Of a stretch of 11,932 bases of DNA, positions 1-7,445 are shown piece after piece (the stretch's first letter is position 1; every line of letters starts with the position of its first letter). Origin of the DNA: VGCC01 sp964495555 (GTDB lineage Bacteria > Actinomycetota > Actinomycetes > S36-B12); the NCBI GenBank assembly GCA_964495555.1, contig CAZBWA010000054.1, positions 1 through 11,932 on the forward strand, written 5' to 3'. The notes under the pieces are model-generated. The model was not told the origin of the DNA and searched no databases. It was given only the letters and a program-made list of their open reading frames with translations. The translations under genes were made by a program, and so were the position numbers.

Positions 1-52
1 CGACCTCGTTCACGATGCCGGCGAGGCCGACCAGGATCTCTTCCTTGCTCAT
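1..52 (-). CDS. acpP: Acyl carrier protein, N-terminal fragment (gene runs off the left edge)
   Basis: Only the first 17 codons are in the window. They read MSKEEILVGLAGIVNEV, which matches the first helix of actinobacterial type II fatty-acid acyl carrier proteins. The family carries growing acyl chains on a phosphopantetheine attached to a Ser in a DSL motif, which lies beyond the edge here. The ATG at 50-52 is preceded on the minus strand by a purine-rich stretch (GGAAAGGG, about 58-65) that serves as ribosome binding site. A second ATG five bases upstream hits a stop after one codon and is rejected. It lies 76 bases downstream of fabH on the same strand, the usual fabD-fabH-acpP order, and fabF would be expected next. 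Identity rests on few residues plus context, but both agree. Confidence 0.88.
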   Translation of the reverse strand, partial: MSKEEILVGLAGIVNEV

Positions 53-128
53 CTCATCCCTTTCCTGTTGGGGCCGTACCTGTCCTTACGGGGCCGTACG
101 TACCTGCGGAGGTCATTCTGTCGGGTCC
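53..128 (-). promoter_or_regulatory. fabH-acpP spacer with a repeated GGGGCCGTAC element
   Basis: This 76-base gap holds two exact 10-base direct repeats, GGGGCCGTAC at 70-79 and 90-99 (plus strand), exactly 20 bases apart. Each is linked to a GTACCTG (76-82 and 100-106), and the right copy contains the palindrome GTACGTAC (96-103). Repeats two helical turns apart just upstream of acpP could bind a regulator or form part of an acpP-specific promoter. I see no convincing -10/-35 pair. Function is inferred only. Confidence 0.3.
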
Positions 129-1130
129 CTACGGGAGGGTGATCACCTGCGCCGCGTAGACCAGGCCGGCCCCGAAGCCGACGATCAGGGCGGTCCCGCC
201 ATGGGGAGCCTCGCCGGCGGCCAGCATCCGGTCCATGGCCAGGGGGATCGAGGCGGCCGAGGTGTTCCCGGTGAACTGGATGTCCCGCGCCACGGGGATC
301 GAGGAGGGTAGGCCCATCGCCTTGATCATCGCGTCGGTGATCCGCATGTTGGCCTGGTGCGGGATGAAGGCGTCGAGATCGTCCGCGGTGATGCCGGCGG
401 CGTCGAGAGCGCGCTGGCAGACCTTCGCGATCTCACCCACCGCCCAGCGGAACACCTGCTGACCCTGCATGACGAGGGTCGGGAACTCGCCGCCCTTCTC
501 GCGGAAGTCGATGAGTGACTGGGTCATCGTGATCGCATCGCTCTGCGAACCGTCGGCGCCCCAGATGACGGGACCGATGCCGTTGACGTCCGACGGGCCG
601 ATCACGGCCGCGCCCGCACCGTCGGCGAAGAGGAACGCCGAGCCACGATCGTCGAGGTTGACCCACTCGCTGAGTTTCTCGACGCCGATGACGAGGACGT
701 GCCGCGCGCTCCCCGCACGGATCATGTCCGAGGCGAGGCCGATCCCGTAGCAGAAGCCCGCGCACGCGGCGGAGATGTCCATGGCCGCGGCGTTCACGGT
801 TCCGATCTGGTGACTGAGGACCGCTGCCGCCGAGGGTGTCTGGAAGGGATGCGTGACCGTGGCCATGATCACGACGTCGATCGCGGTCGGATCCACCCCG
901 GCACGTTCCATCGCCGGGATCGCCGCCTCGCGCGCCATGTCCACGACGCTCTCGTCCGGGCGGGCCCAGCGCCGCTCGACGATTCCGGAGCGTTCGCGGA
1001 TCCACTCGTCGGAGGAATCGATGCGCTCGCAGATCTCGGCGTTGGTCACGACGCGTGCGGGCCGATAGCTCGCGACACTCATGAGGCGCGCGAAGGGAGC
1101 CCCCGTGGTGGCGGCGAGGGGAGGCGTCAC
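129..1130 (-). CDS. fabH: 3-oxoacyl-ACP synthase III (beta-ketoacyl-ACP synthase III)
   Basis: FabH starts fatty-acid synthesis in the cytosol by condensing an acyl-CoA primer with malonyl-ACP. The 333-residue protein has the usual family length and the full Cys-His-Asn triad: C123 in DISAACAGFCYG, H258 in FIPHQANMR and N289 in FTGNTSAASIP. The N-terminal primer-site signature SSDEWIRERSGI (about 39-50) and the C-terminal glycine-rich GFGAGLVYA are also present. I chose the GTG at 1128-1130 because it overlaps the fabD stop as GTGA, has GAGG (1138-1141) seven bases upstream, and gives the usual N-terminus with TTGA leading into the first strand. A longer reading to 1211 would only translate the end of fabD in another frame. 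It is translationally coupled to fabD and followed by acpP. Branched or straight primer preference cannot be read from the sequence. Confidence 0.97.
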   Translation of the reverse strand: MTPPLAATTGAPFARLMSVASYRPARVVTNAEICERIDSSDEWIRERSGIVERRWARPDESVVDMAREAAIPAMERAGVDPTAIDVVIMATVTHPFQTPSAAAVLSHQIGTVNAAAMDISAACAGFCYGIGLASDMIRAGSARHVLVIGVEKLSEWVNLDDRGSAFLFADGAGAAVIGPSDVNGIGPVIWGADGSQSDAITMTQSLIDFREKGGEFPTLVMQGQQVFRWAVGEIAKVCQRALDAAGITADDLDAFIPHQANMRITDAMIKAMGLPSSIPVARDIQFTGNTSAASIPLAMDRMLAAGEAPHGGTALIVGFGAGLVYAAQVITLP

Positions 1131-2320
1131 GCGAGCGCCTCGCTGCTCACCGGATGGAGGCGGACGAGCGGTTGGCCCGGGTTGACGGGATCCCCGCTCT
1201 CGGCCAACCACTCGACGAGGTGGCCACCGTGCGGGGCCTGGACGTCGAAGGACTCACGCATCGTCGCCACGGTCCCGACCACCGCACCCGGCGTGAATTC
1301 GAAGCCGGTCACCGCGTCCGCCACGCGCGTGAAGGTGCCCTTGGCCGGCGAGACCAGCAGTCGCCACGTCGGCTTGCCGTCCAGTGGGGAGACCGTGCCG
1401 TGGTCGCGGATCATCGCCCAGGCGGCGTCGAGGTCGTCGGGGGTCTTCACCGCGAGCGTCTCGATCCCGGGCAGCGCACGCTTGGCCAGGCCGGTCAGCG
1501 TGCCTGCGGGCGGGATCTCCAGCAGCGCGGTCACGCCGAGGTCGGCCATCGTCTCCATGCACAGGTCCCAGCGCACGGGGTTGCTCACCTGGGAGACCAG
1601 GCGTCGCAGCACCTCGCGACCGTCATGCACCACCTGCCCGTCGGCATTCGAGATCAGGCGCAGGCGCGGATCGTGCGTGCTGATGGCATGGGAGAGTCGT
1701 TCGAGGTGGGTGACCGCGGAGGCCATGTGCTCGGTGTGGAATGCGCCCGCGACCTCGAGGGCACGCACGCGGGCGCCCTCGGGAGGTGAGGCGGCGAACG
1801 CAGCGAGTTGCTCGAGCGTCCCCGCCACGACGATCTGTCCGGCGCCGTTCCTATTCGCCGGTGTGAGTCCCACGGCCCGCGCGGCGGCGACGACCGCATC
1901 GGGGTCACCACCCAGGACCGCGCTCATGCCGGTGGGTGCCAGGGCCGCTGCGCGCGCCATGGCGCTGCCGCGCTCACGCACGAAGATCATCGCCTGCTCG
2001 GCGGTCATCACACCCGCGCCGACGGCGGCGGTGATCTCGCCGACGGAGTGGCCGGCTCCCGCGCCGATGGACCCGTACGCGGTGGACGGATGGGGGAACA
2101 GCGTCAACAGGGTCACCAGACCCGCGCCGACGATCAGCGGCTGAGCCACAGCGGTGTCGCGGATGGTGTCGGCGTCGGACCGCGTGCCGTGTTCGATGAG
2201 GTCGATGCCGCTGACGGCCGAGAGCCAGGCGAGTCGTTCGCTCACACCCGGGACCTCGAGCCAGGGGCTCAGGAATCCCGGGCTCTGGGCCCCCTGGCCG
2301 GGGGCGACGACAACGAGCAC
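1127..2320 (-). CDS. fabD: ACP S-malonyltransferase with an added C-terminal biotinyl/lipoyl-like domain
   Basis: FabD moves malonyl groups from CoA to acyl carrier protein. Residues 1-305 are a normal malonyltransferase: APGQGAQ near the N-terminus, the nucleophile motif GHSVGE with S92, a conserved Arg in VRERG (115-117), and the catalytic-dyad His H195 in GAFHTEHM. The protein is 397 residues, about 80 longer than typical FabD of roughly 310. The extra part (about 319-390) reads like a biotinyl/lipoyl beta-barrel: two halves, a turn at MR (354-355), then FDVQAPHGGHLVEWL and GDPVNPGQPLVRL. Where carriers have MK, it has M354-R355, so it should not be biotinylated or lipoylated. The start is the GTG at 2318-2320, with GGAAGG seven bases upstream and an N-terminus like that of short FabDs. 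A TTG at 2353 lacks a spaced Shine-Dalgarno. Its stop overlaps the fabH start. Confidence 0.93.
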   Translation of the reverse strand: MLVVVAPGQGAQSPGFLSPWLEVPGVSERLAWLSAVSGIDLIEHGTRSDADTIRDTAVAQPLIVGAGLVTLLTLFPHPSTAYGSIGAGAGHSVGEITAAVGAGVMTAEQAMIFVRERGSAMARAAALAPTGMSAVLGGDPDAVVAAARAVGLTPANRNGAGQIVVAGTLEQLAAFAASPPEGARVRALEVAGAFHTEHMASAVTHLERLSHAISTHDPRLRLISNADGQVVHDGREVLRRLVSQVSNPVRWDLCMETMADLGVTALLEIPPAGTLTGLAKRALPGIETLAVKTPDDLDAAWAMIRDHGTVSPLDGKPTWRLLVSPAKGTFTRVADAVTGFEFTPGAVVGTVATMRESFDVQAPHGGHLVEWLAESGDPVNPGQPLVRLHPVSSEALA

Positions 2321-2327
2321 GGGCGGG

Positions 2328-2333
2328 CCTTCC
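2328..2333 (-). promoter_or_regulatory. Shine-Dalgarno that decides the fabD start
   Basis: GGAAGG on the minus strand lies seven bases before the GTG at 2318-2320. The in-frame TTG at 2353 has AGG directly against it with no spacer, so the GTG start is preferred. Confidence 0.7.
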
Positions 2334-2368
2334 GAGACGGCGACGCCCCGCAACCTACCGCAACGGCG

Positions 2369-3526
2369 CTAGCCGACGTTGACGCCGACGATGCTGCCCA
2401 CGATGTAGGTGACACCCGCCGCGCCAGCTCCCCAGAGCAATTGACGACCGGCGGAGAACACGACGCCGCGACCGGAGAATCGCCCGACGAGACCCCCGAC
2501 GACGATGAGTCCCGCCACCGCCATCGCGATCGCCGTGACGAGTGCGGGTACACCGCTCAGGAGCGCGTAGGGGATCACCACGACGGAGGCACCGACGGCG
2601 AAGGAGACGAAACTGGACGCAGCGGCCTTCCACGCGGAACCCAATTCGCTCGGATCCAGACCGAGTTCCTCGCGGACCAGCGTGTCCAGTGCCGTGTCGG
2701 GATTCGCCATTAGGCGCCGCGCCAACTGGGCGGCCTCGTCGCGGGGGATGCCCTTCGCGCGGTAGATCAATTCGATCTCACGCTGCTCCTCCTCCGGCTT
2801 CTCCTTCAACTCCGCGGCCTCGAGTGCGATCTCGCGTTTGAACAGATCGCGTTGGCTGGCCATGGATACGTATTCCCCGGCAGCCATGGAGAACGCACCG
2901 GCCAGCAGCCCTGCCAGGCCGGCGAACAAGACGGTGGAGTTCTCGATGGCACCGGCGATGCTCGCACCCGCGAAGCCCATGACGAGTGCGGTATTGGACA
3001 CGAGCCCGTCGCTGACCCCGAAGATCGCGGCGCGGATGGATCCGGATTTGTCCGCGCGGTGCCACTTCTCGCCATCGCCCTTCTGCAGGGTGCGATGGGG
3101 GAACTGGCCTTCGGGTAGCACGGGGACCGTGTGGCCGTCCTTGAGTGCGCGGAACATCTCCGCATGCTGACGCTCGTCCGCGGACATCGTGGACGTGGCC
3201 TCGGGCTCGTCGTCGTAGATCCCGGCGTTGGCGCCCTCGTTCTCCTCGAGCACGTCGAGGATCGACGTCAAGCCGAGGGACCGCGCCTTCGACACGAGTT
3301 GTGCATCGTCGGGGTCGAGCGCGGTGGGAGCCGGCGGGACGTCGATGCCGTACTCGGCGCACTTGGCGATCCAATGGGCGGTGTGCTGGTCCTCGATATC
3401 GGCCAATTCGAGCAGCGCCTCGCGGCGTTCACCGTCCGTGGTGTCGGCCAGAGCGCGGTAGAGCAGGGACGCGTTGCGCTCCGCCTCGAGATAGCCCAGG
3501 AACCTCCGTGGATCGGTGCTGCTCAT
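2369..3526 (-). CDS. Ferritin-like/VIT1 fusion membrane protein (MbfA-like iron or manganese transporter)
   Basis: This 385-residue protein joins a di-iron ferritin/rubrerythrin-like domain to a CCC1/VIT1 transporter. The N-terminal part (about 1-140) is four-helix-like with carboxylate and ExxH ligands: E14/E16 in YLEAERN, E45-x2-H48 in IEDQH and E118-x2-H121 in DERQH. The membrane part begins near 162 with SGSIRAAIFGVSDGLVSN, has a second helix at about 198-222, and then an acidic cytosolic helical segment (EALE, EEEQREIELIYRAKG, about 233-258) like the metal-binding region of VIT1. Three more membrane segments follow at about 308-333, 336-359 and 366-383. Relatives such as rhizobial MbfA export iron and protect against iron and peroxide stress. 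The ATG overlaps the aceE stop as ATGA and has GAAGGA five bases before it. Metal and transport direction here are inferred. Confidence 0.9.
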   Translation of the reverse strand: MSSTDPRRFLGYLEAERNASLLYRALADTTDGERREALLELADIEDQHTAHWIAKCAEYGIDVPPAPTALDPDDAQLVSKARSLGLTSILDVLEENEGANAGIYDDEPEATSTMSADERQHAEMFRALKDGHTVPVLPEGQFPHRTLQKGDGEKWHRADKSGSIRAAIFGVSDGLVSNTALVMGFAGASIAGAIENSTVLFAGLAGLLAGAFSMAAGEYVSMASQRDLFKREIALEAAELKEKPEEEQREIELIYRAKGIPRDEAAQLARRLMANPDTALDTLVREELGLDPSELGSAWKAAASSFVSFAVGASVVVIPYALLSGVPALVTAIAMAVAGLIVVGGLVGRFSGRGVVFSAGRQLLWGAGAAGVTYIVGSIVGVNVG

Positions 3527-6255
3527 CCCGATCCTTCGGTGTTGCCCGCGTCGGCGGCTGCCGGATCCCTCAGTTGGTACTTCTCGATGGCGTCGGCGAC
3601 CGAGGCACCGGGAACATCTCCCTGCTCGGCGAGACTGGCGAGGGTCTGGACGGTGATCGACTCGGCATCGACGAGGAAATGGCGACGCAGGGCGCCGCGA
3701 GTGTCCGACAGTCCCCAACCATCGGTGCCCAGGGAGACGAAGCGTTGCGGGACCCATTCCCGGATCTGGTCCTGGACCGAACGCATCCAATCCGACACCG
3801 CGATCACCGGACCCGGAGCACCGGTGAGGGCCTCGGTCACGAATGCGACCCGACGCGGCTCCGTGGGGTGCAGCAGATTGAACCGATCACAGTCGAGACC
3901 CTCGCGCCGCAGTTCGGTCCACGACGTGACCGACCAGACGTCGGCGACGACCCCCCAGTCCTGCGCGAGCAACTCCTGGGCGCGCAGAGCCCAGTTGACT
4001 CCGACGCCACTGGCGAGGATCTGCGCACGCGGCCCCTCGCCCGTCCCGGGTGCGAGCAGGTACATGCCCTTGAGCAGCGCATCCACGTCGAGCCCCTCAG
4101 GCTCCGCGGGTTGCGGGTAGGGCTCGTTGTAGACGGTCAAGTAGTAGAAGACGTTCTCGGAATCCGGTCCATACATGCGCCGCAACCCGTCGCGGATGAT
4201 GTGACCGAGTTCGTATCCGAAGGCCGGGTCGTAGGCCACCACCGCGGGGTTGGTGCTCGCGAGCAGATGGGAGTGGCCATCCTCGTGCTGCAGGCCTTCG
4301 CCGTTGAGCGTGGTGCGGCCCGCAGTGGCGCCGAGGACGAAGCCACGGGCCATCTGGTCGCCGGCCGCCCAGAAGGCATCGCCCGTGCGCTGGAAGCCGA
4401 ACATCGAGTAGAAGATGTAAACCGGGATCATCGGTTCGTCGTGTGTGGAGTACGAGGTGCCCACTGCGGTGAAGGAAGCGACGGATCCGGCTTCGTTGAT
4501 CCCCTCGTGCAGGATCTGGCCGGTCACAGACTCCTTGTAGCTGAGCATCAGTTCGCGGTCCACGGACGTGTACTGCTGACCGTGGGGCGAGTAGATCTTC
4601 GCCGTCGGGAAGAGGGAATCCATGCCGAAGGTGCGCGCTTCGTCGGGGATGATCGGGACGATGCGCGACCCGATGCCCTCATCGCGCATCAGGTCCTTCA
4701 GGAGGCGTACGAACGCCATCGTGGTCGCGATCGGCTGCTTGCCCGAACCGCGCCGGGTGACCTCGTAGTGCGAGTCCGCGGGCAGGGGGAGGGGCCGCGA
4801 GGTCTGTCGGCGCGTCGGCATGGAACCCCCGAGTTGTCGACGGCGCTCCATCAGATAGCGGATATTCGGGTCGTCCGGTCCCGGGTGGTAGTACGGCGGC
4901 AGATACGGATCGAGGGCGGAGTCCGGGATCGGTAGATAGAGCCGGTCACGGAACTCCCGCAGATCCTCCAGCGAGAGTTTCTTCATCTGGTGCGTCGCGT
5001 TCCTCGCCTCGAAGTGCGACCCGAGGGTCCACCCCTTGATCGTCTTGGCGAGGATCACGGTGGGCTGACCCACGTGGTTCACCGCGGACTCGTAGGCGGC
5101 ATACATCTTGCGGTAGTCGTGGCCACCGCGCTGGAGCGACCAGATTTGATCGTCTGTCCACGTTTCGACAAGTTTCGCCGTGCGCGGGTCCCGGCCGAAG
5201 AAGTGCTCACGCACGAACGCGCCGTTCTCGGCCTTGTACGTCTGGAAGTCGCCATCCGGGGTGTTGTTCATCAGGCTGACGAGAGCGCCGTCGCGGTCTG
5301 CTGCGAGCAACTCGTCCCAACCGCGACCCCACACCACCTTGATCACGTTCCATCCGGCACCGCGGAAGAGGCTCTCGAGTTCCTGGATGATCTTGCCGTT
5401 GCCACGGACCGGCCCGTCGAGTCGCTGCAGGTTGCAGTTGACGACGAAGACCAGGTTGTCCAACTCCTCGCGGGCAGCGAGCGTGAGCGCACCGACCGCG
5501 TCCACCTCGTCGGTCTCGCCGTCGCCGAGGAACGCCCACACCTTCTGCGCGGAGACGTCCTTGATGCCTCGGTGGGTGAGGTACTTGTTGAACCGCGCCT
5601 GGTAGATCGCATTGAGCGGACCCAGCCCCATCGAGACGGTCGGGAACTGCCAGAACCACGGCATGAGGCGCGGGTGGGGATAGGACGGCAGGCCACCGGC
5701 CGGATGCGAGAGTTCCTGGCGGAAGCCATCCATCTGGGCTTCGGTGAGTCGGCCCTCCACGAATGCCCGCGCGTACATGCCCGGCGATGCGTGACCCTGG
5801 AAGAAGAGTTGATCCGCACCCTCGGGATGCTCCGGACCCTTGAAGAAGTGGTTGAACCCGACCTCGTAGAGGGTGGCCGAACTCGCGTACGTGGAGATGT
5901 GGCCACCGACGGAGACGCCGGGGCGCTGGGCGCGATGAACCATGATCGCGGCGTTCCAGCGGATGATGTTGCGGATCTCGCGCTCGATGTACTCATCGCC
6001 CGGGAACGAGGACTCACGCTCGGGCGGGATCGTGTTGATGTAGTCGGTGCTGCGGAGACTCGGGACGCCCACATTGCGCTCGGCGGCACGCCGGAGCAGG
6101 GAGAGCATCACGTATCGGGCCCGGTGGTTCCCGGAGTGATCGACCAGGGCGTCGAAGGAGTCGAGCCACTCGCCCGTCTCGTCGGGATCGACGTCCACGT
6201 ATTGCGTGGGCAGGCCGCCAGCGAGGAGCGGGTCGCGGTCGCGGGCCGTTGTCAC
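3523..6255 (-). CDS. aceE: Pyruvate dehydrogenase E1 component, homodimeric type
   Basis: AceE decarboxylates pyruvate with TPP and passes the acetyl group to the lipoyl domain of E2, making acetyl-CoA in the cytosol. The protein is 910 residues, the usual length for the single-chain alpha2 E1. Family marks in order are the N-terminal RSTDYINTI, IRWNAAIMVHRAQRPG and GGHISTYASS, H155 in FFQGHASPG, and the TPP/Mg motif GDGETDE (244-250) completed by NCNLQRLDGP (N273, N275). The C-terminal half has HGQQYTSVDRELML and EGLQHEDGHSH. The start is the GTG at 6253-6255 with GGAGG five bases upstream, giving VTTARDRDPLLAGGLP, as in other actinobacterial AceE. Longer readings run into the divergent promoter region. 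Its stop overlaps the ferritin-VIT1 start by four bases, so it heads the fab operon. The thiamine uptake operon nearby makes its cofactor available. Confidence 0.97.
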   Translation of the reverse strand: MTTARDRDPLLAGGLPTQYVDVDPDETGEWLDSFDALVDHSGNHRARYVMLSLLRRAAERNVGVPSLRSTDYINTIPPERESSFPGDEYIEREIRNIIRWNAAIMVHRAQRPGVSVGGHISTYASSATLYEVGFNHFFKGPEHPEGADQLFFQGHASPGMYARAFVEGRLTEAQMDGFRQELSHPAGGLPSYPHPRLMPWFWQFPTVSMGLGPLNAIYQARFNKYLTHRGIKDVSAQKVWAFLGDGETDEVDAVGALTLAAREELDNLVFVVNCNLQRLDGPVRGNGKIIQELESLFRGAGWNVIKVVWGRGWDELLAADRDGALVSLMNNTPDGDFQTYKAENGAFVREHFFGRDPRTAKLVETWTDDQIWSLQRGGHDYRKMYAAYESAVNHVGQPTVILAKTIKGWTLGSHFEARNATHQMKKLSLEDLREFRDRLYLPIPDSALDPYLPPYYHPGPDDPNIRYLMERRRQLGGSMPTRRQTSRPLPLPADSHYEVTRRGSGKQPIATTMAFVRLLKDLMRDEGIGSRIVPIIPDEARTFGMDSLFPTAKIYSPHGQQYTSVDRELMLSYKESVTGQILHEGINEAGSVASFTAVGTSYSTHDEPMIPVYIFYSMFGFQRTGDAFWAAGDQMARGFVLGATAGRTTLNGEGLQHEDGHSHLLASTNPAVVAYDPAFGYELGHIIRDGLRRMYGPDSENVFYYLTVYNEPYPQPAEPEGLDVDALLKGMYLLAPGTGEGPRAQILASGVGVNWALRAQELLAQDWGVVADVWSVTSWTELRREGLDCDRFNLLHPTEPRRVAFVTEALTGAPGPVIAVSDWMRSVQDQIREWVPQRFVSLGTDGWGLSDTRGALRRHFLVDAESITVQTLASLAEQGDVPGASVADAIEKYQLRDPAAADAGNTEGSG

Positions 6256-6454
6256 GAGGACCTCCGTTCGACCGGTGATCGGGGTCTCCGCCACCGGTGG
6301 GGACGTGCTGCGATACGCCCCATCCTTCCCCATCGGCGTGGTGGTGGCCGTACGGGCCCGACTTATTGGCCGGATGCGCTTGCCAAGCAGCGTGCATTTC
6401 GGTGGACTAGCGCCTGTGCCCGTGTTCTCGGGCGCCTGTGAGGTGAGGAGAGAC
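6256..6454. promoter_or_regulatory. Divergent promoter region between aceE and the DUF3052 gene
   Basis: About 200 non-coding bases separate two outward-facing starts. On the minus strand GGAGG (6261-6265) is the aceE ribosome binding site. On the plus strand AGGAG (6446-6450) serves the DUF3052 gene. In the middle is an interrupted inverted repeat, TTGGC (6366-6370), 11 bases, GCCAA (6382-6386). It overlaps TTGCCA (6380-6385), a 5-of-6 match to a -35 box for the plus strand, and AATAAG (6362-6367, minus), a 4-of-6 match to a -10 for aceE. No well-spaced -35/-10 pair is convincing in either direction, so promoter positions are tentative. Confidence 0.45.
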
Positions 6455-6874
6455 GTGGCCGCGTCAGCGGGAGACGGCAAGGATCGGGCCGGTCGGTTGG
6501 GCCTGGAAGCCGGTCTCACGGTGCAGGAACTCGGCTACGACTCCGACGTCGACGAGAGCCTGCGCCTGGGGATCGAGGACATCGTGGGCGATGCCATGGT
6601 CGACGAGGACTTCCAGGACGTGGTGGACGTCGTGGTGCTGTGGTGGCGCGATGACGATGGCGACCTGGTGGACGCGCTCGTCGATGCCATCGGCCCACTC
6701 GCCGATCACGGGGTGGTGTGGCTGCTGACCCCGAAGCCCGGTCGCGATGGGCACGTCGAGCCGGAGGACATCTCCGATGCCGCGCCCACGGCCGGCCTGC
6801 AGCAGACCACCACGATCAGCGCAGGGTCCGACTGGCAGGGGACCCGTCTGGTGGCTCCGCGCTCGAAACGCTAG
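6455..6874 (+). CDS. DUF3052 family protein of unknown role
   Basis: This is a 139-residue soluble acidic protein. It matches my recollection of a family found widely in actinobacteria (DUF3052), with the core LGYDSDVDESLR, VVLWWRDDDGDLVDALVDA, VVWLLTPKPGRDGHVEPEDI and a basic end LVAPRSKR. No catalytic motif, membrane segment or signal peptide is visible. The GTG at 6455 has GAGGAG just upstream. An in-frame GTG four codons earlier is possible but less well placed. The ahpE gene follows after 21 bases on the same strand, so the two probably share a transcript. The arrangement DUF3052-ahpE divergent from aceE also occurs in other actinobacteria such as Streptomyces, as far as I recall. Biochemical function is not known to me. 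Confidence 0.85.
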   Translation: MAASAGDGKDRAGRLGLEAGLTVQELGYDSDVDESLRLGIEDIVGDAMVDEDFQDVVDVVVLWWRDDDGDLVDALVDAIGPLADHGVVWLLTPKPGRDGHVEPEDISDAAPTAGLQQTTTISAGSDWQGTRLVAPRSKR

Positions 6875-6895
6875 CGTCGCGCGCGGAGGTGTCGC

Positions 6896-7366
6896 ATGTC
6901 GCAGACCAGCGTCGAGGTGGGCCAGCTGGCCCCTGATTTCACGGCTAAGAACCAGTTCGGTGAGGACGTCCGTCTCTCGGACTTCCGGGGGAAGAAGAAC
7001 GTGCTCCTCATGTTCTACCCCTTCGCCTTCACGAACCTGTGCACCCAGGAGCTGTGCACCATCCGTGATCGGGGTCCCCAGTTCGAGAACGACACCACCG
7101 AGGTGTTGAGCGTCTCGTGCGACTCCCCGTACACCCTGAAGGTGTTCGCGGAGTCCGAGAACCTCGAGCATCCGTTGATCAGCGACTTCTGGCCGCATGG
7201 GGAGATCTCCCGGGCCTACGGCGTCTTCCTCGAGGACAAGGGGTTCGCCACCCGCGGCTCCTTCGTGATCGACCGCGAAGGCGTGATCCGGTGGATGGTC
7301 GTCAACGGTCCCGGTGAGGGCCGCAATGCCGATGACTACGCCGCCGCGCTGGCCGCCCTCGACTAG
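6896..7366 (+). CDS. Peroxiredoxin, AhpE type
   Basis: This is a 156-residue cytosolic thiol peroxidase that reduces hydrogen peroxide and organic hydroperoxides. The peroxidatic signature P-x3-T-x2-C is complete as P42-FAF-T46-NL-C49. Further AhpE-like stretches are HPLISDFWPHGEISRAYGVF and ATRGSFVIDREGVIRW, which contains the active-site Arg. Two other cysteines are present, C54 in TQELC and C75 in SVSCDS. C54 is a possible resolving residue, while the canonical mycobacterial AhpE has only the peroxidatic Cys at this site. The ATG at 6896 has GGAGG (6885-6889) six bases upstream. It lies 21 bases after the DUF3052 gene and ends before a strong hairpin. The linkage to a ferritin-VIT1 protein across the promoter fits a shared oxidative-stress theme, but this is inference. 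Confidence 0.95.
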   Translation: MSQTSVEVGQLAPDFTAKNQFGEDVRLSDFRGKKNVLLMFYPFAFTNLCTQELCTIRDRGPQFENDTTEVLSVSCDSPYTLKVFAESENLEHPLISDFWPHGEISRAYGVFLEDKGFATRGSFVIDREGVIRWMVVNGPGEGRNADDYAAALAALD

Positions 7367-7404
7367 TCGAGATGCGGGTTGGGCCTATCCGGTGTGAACT
7401 AGAA

Positions 7405-7445
7405 GTCCGTGGCCGCCGGGGCCCGAGACCGAGGCGGCCACGGGC
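7405..7445. terminator. Probable bidirectional terminator hairpin between converging genes
   Basis: CCGTGGCCGCC (7407-7417) and GGCGGCCACGG (7433-7443) are an exact 11-bp inverted repeat. A wobble and one more G-C pair (7405-7406 with 7444-7445) extend it to 13 bp around a 15-base loop. It lies 38 bases after the ahpE stop and directly against the stop of the converging FUSC gene. There is no long T-run on either side, which is common in high-GC bacteria. Confidence 0.8.

Noticed and set aside
699..2144. Long plus-strand open frame (481 codons) opposite fabH/fabD
   Set aside because: It mirrors the real minus-strand genes, is rich in Arg, Ser and Thr, and shows no domain. High-GC codon bias opens such antisense frames. 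A similar long one opposite aceE (3145-4935) is rejected for the same reason.
3527..3790. Extension of the ferritin-VIT1 gene upstream to 3790
   Set aside because: The added residues are an Arg/Gly/Pro-rich shadow of aceE. The ATG at 3526 overlaps the aceE stop and has GAAGGA upstream.
6256..6519. Extension of aceE upstream to 6519
   Set aside because: It would overlap the start of the divergent DUF3052 gene and adds 88 low-complexity residues. The GTG at 6255 has a GGAGG and matches the usual AceE N-terminus.
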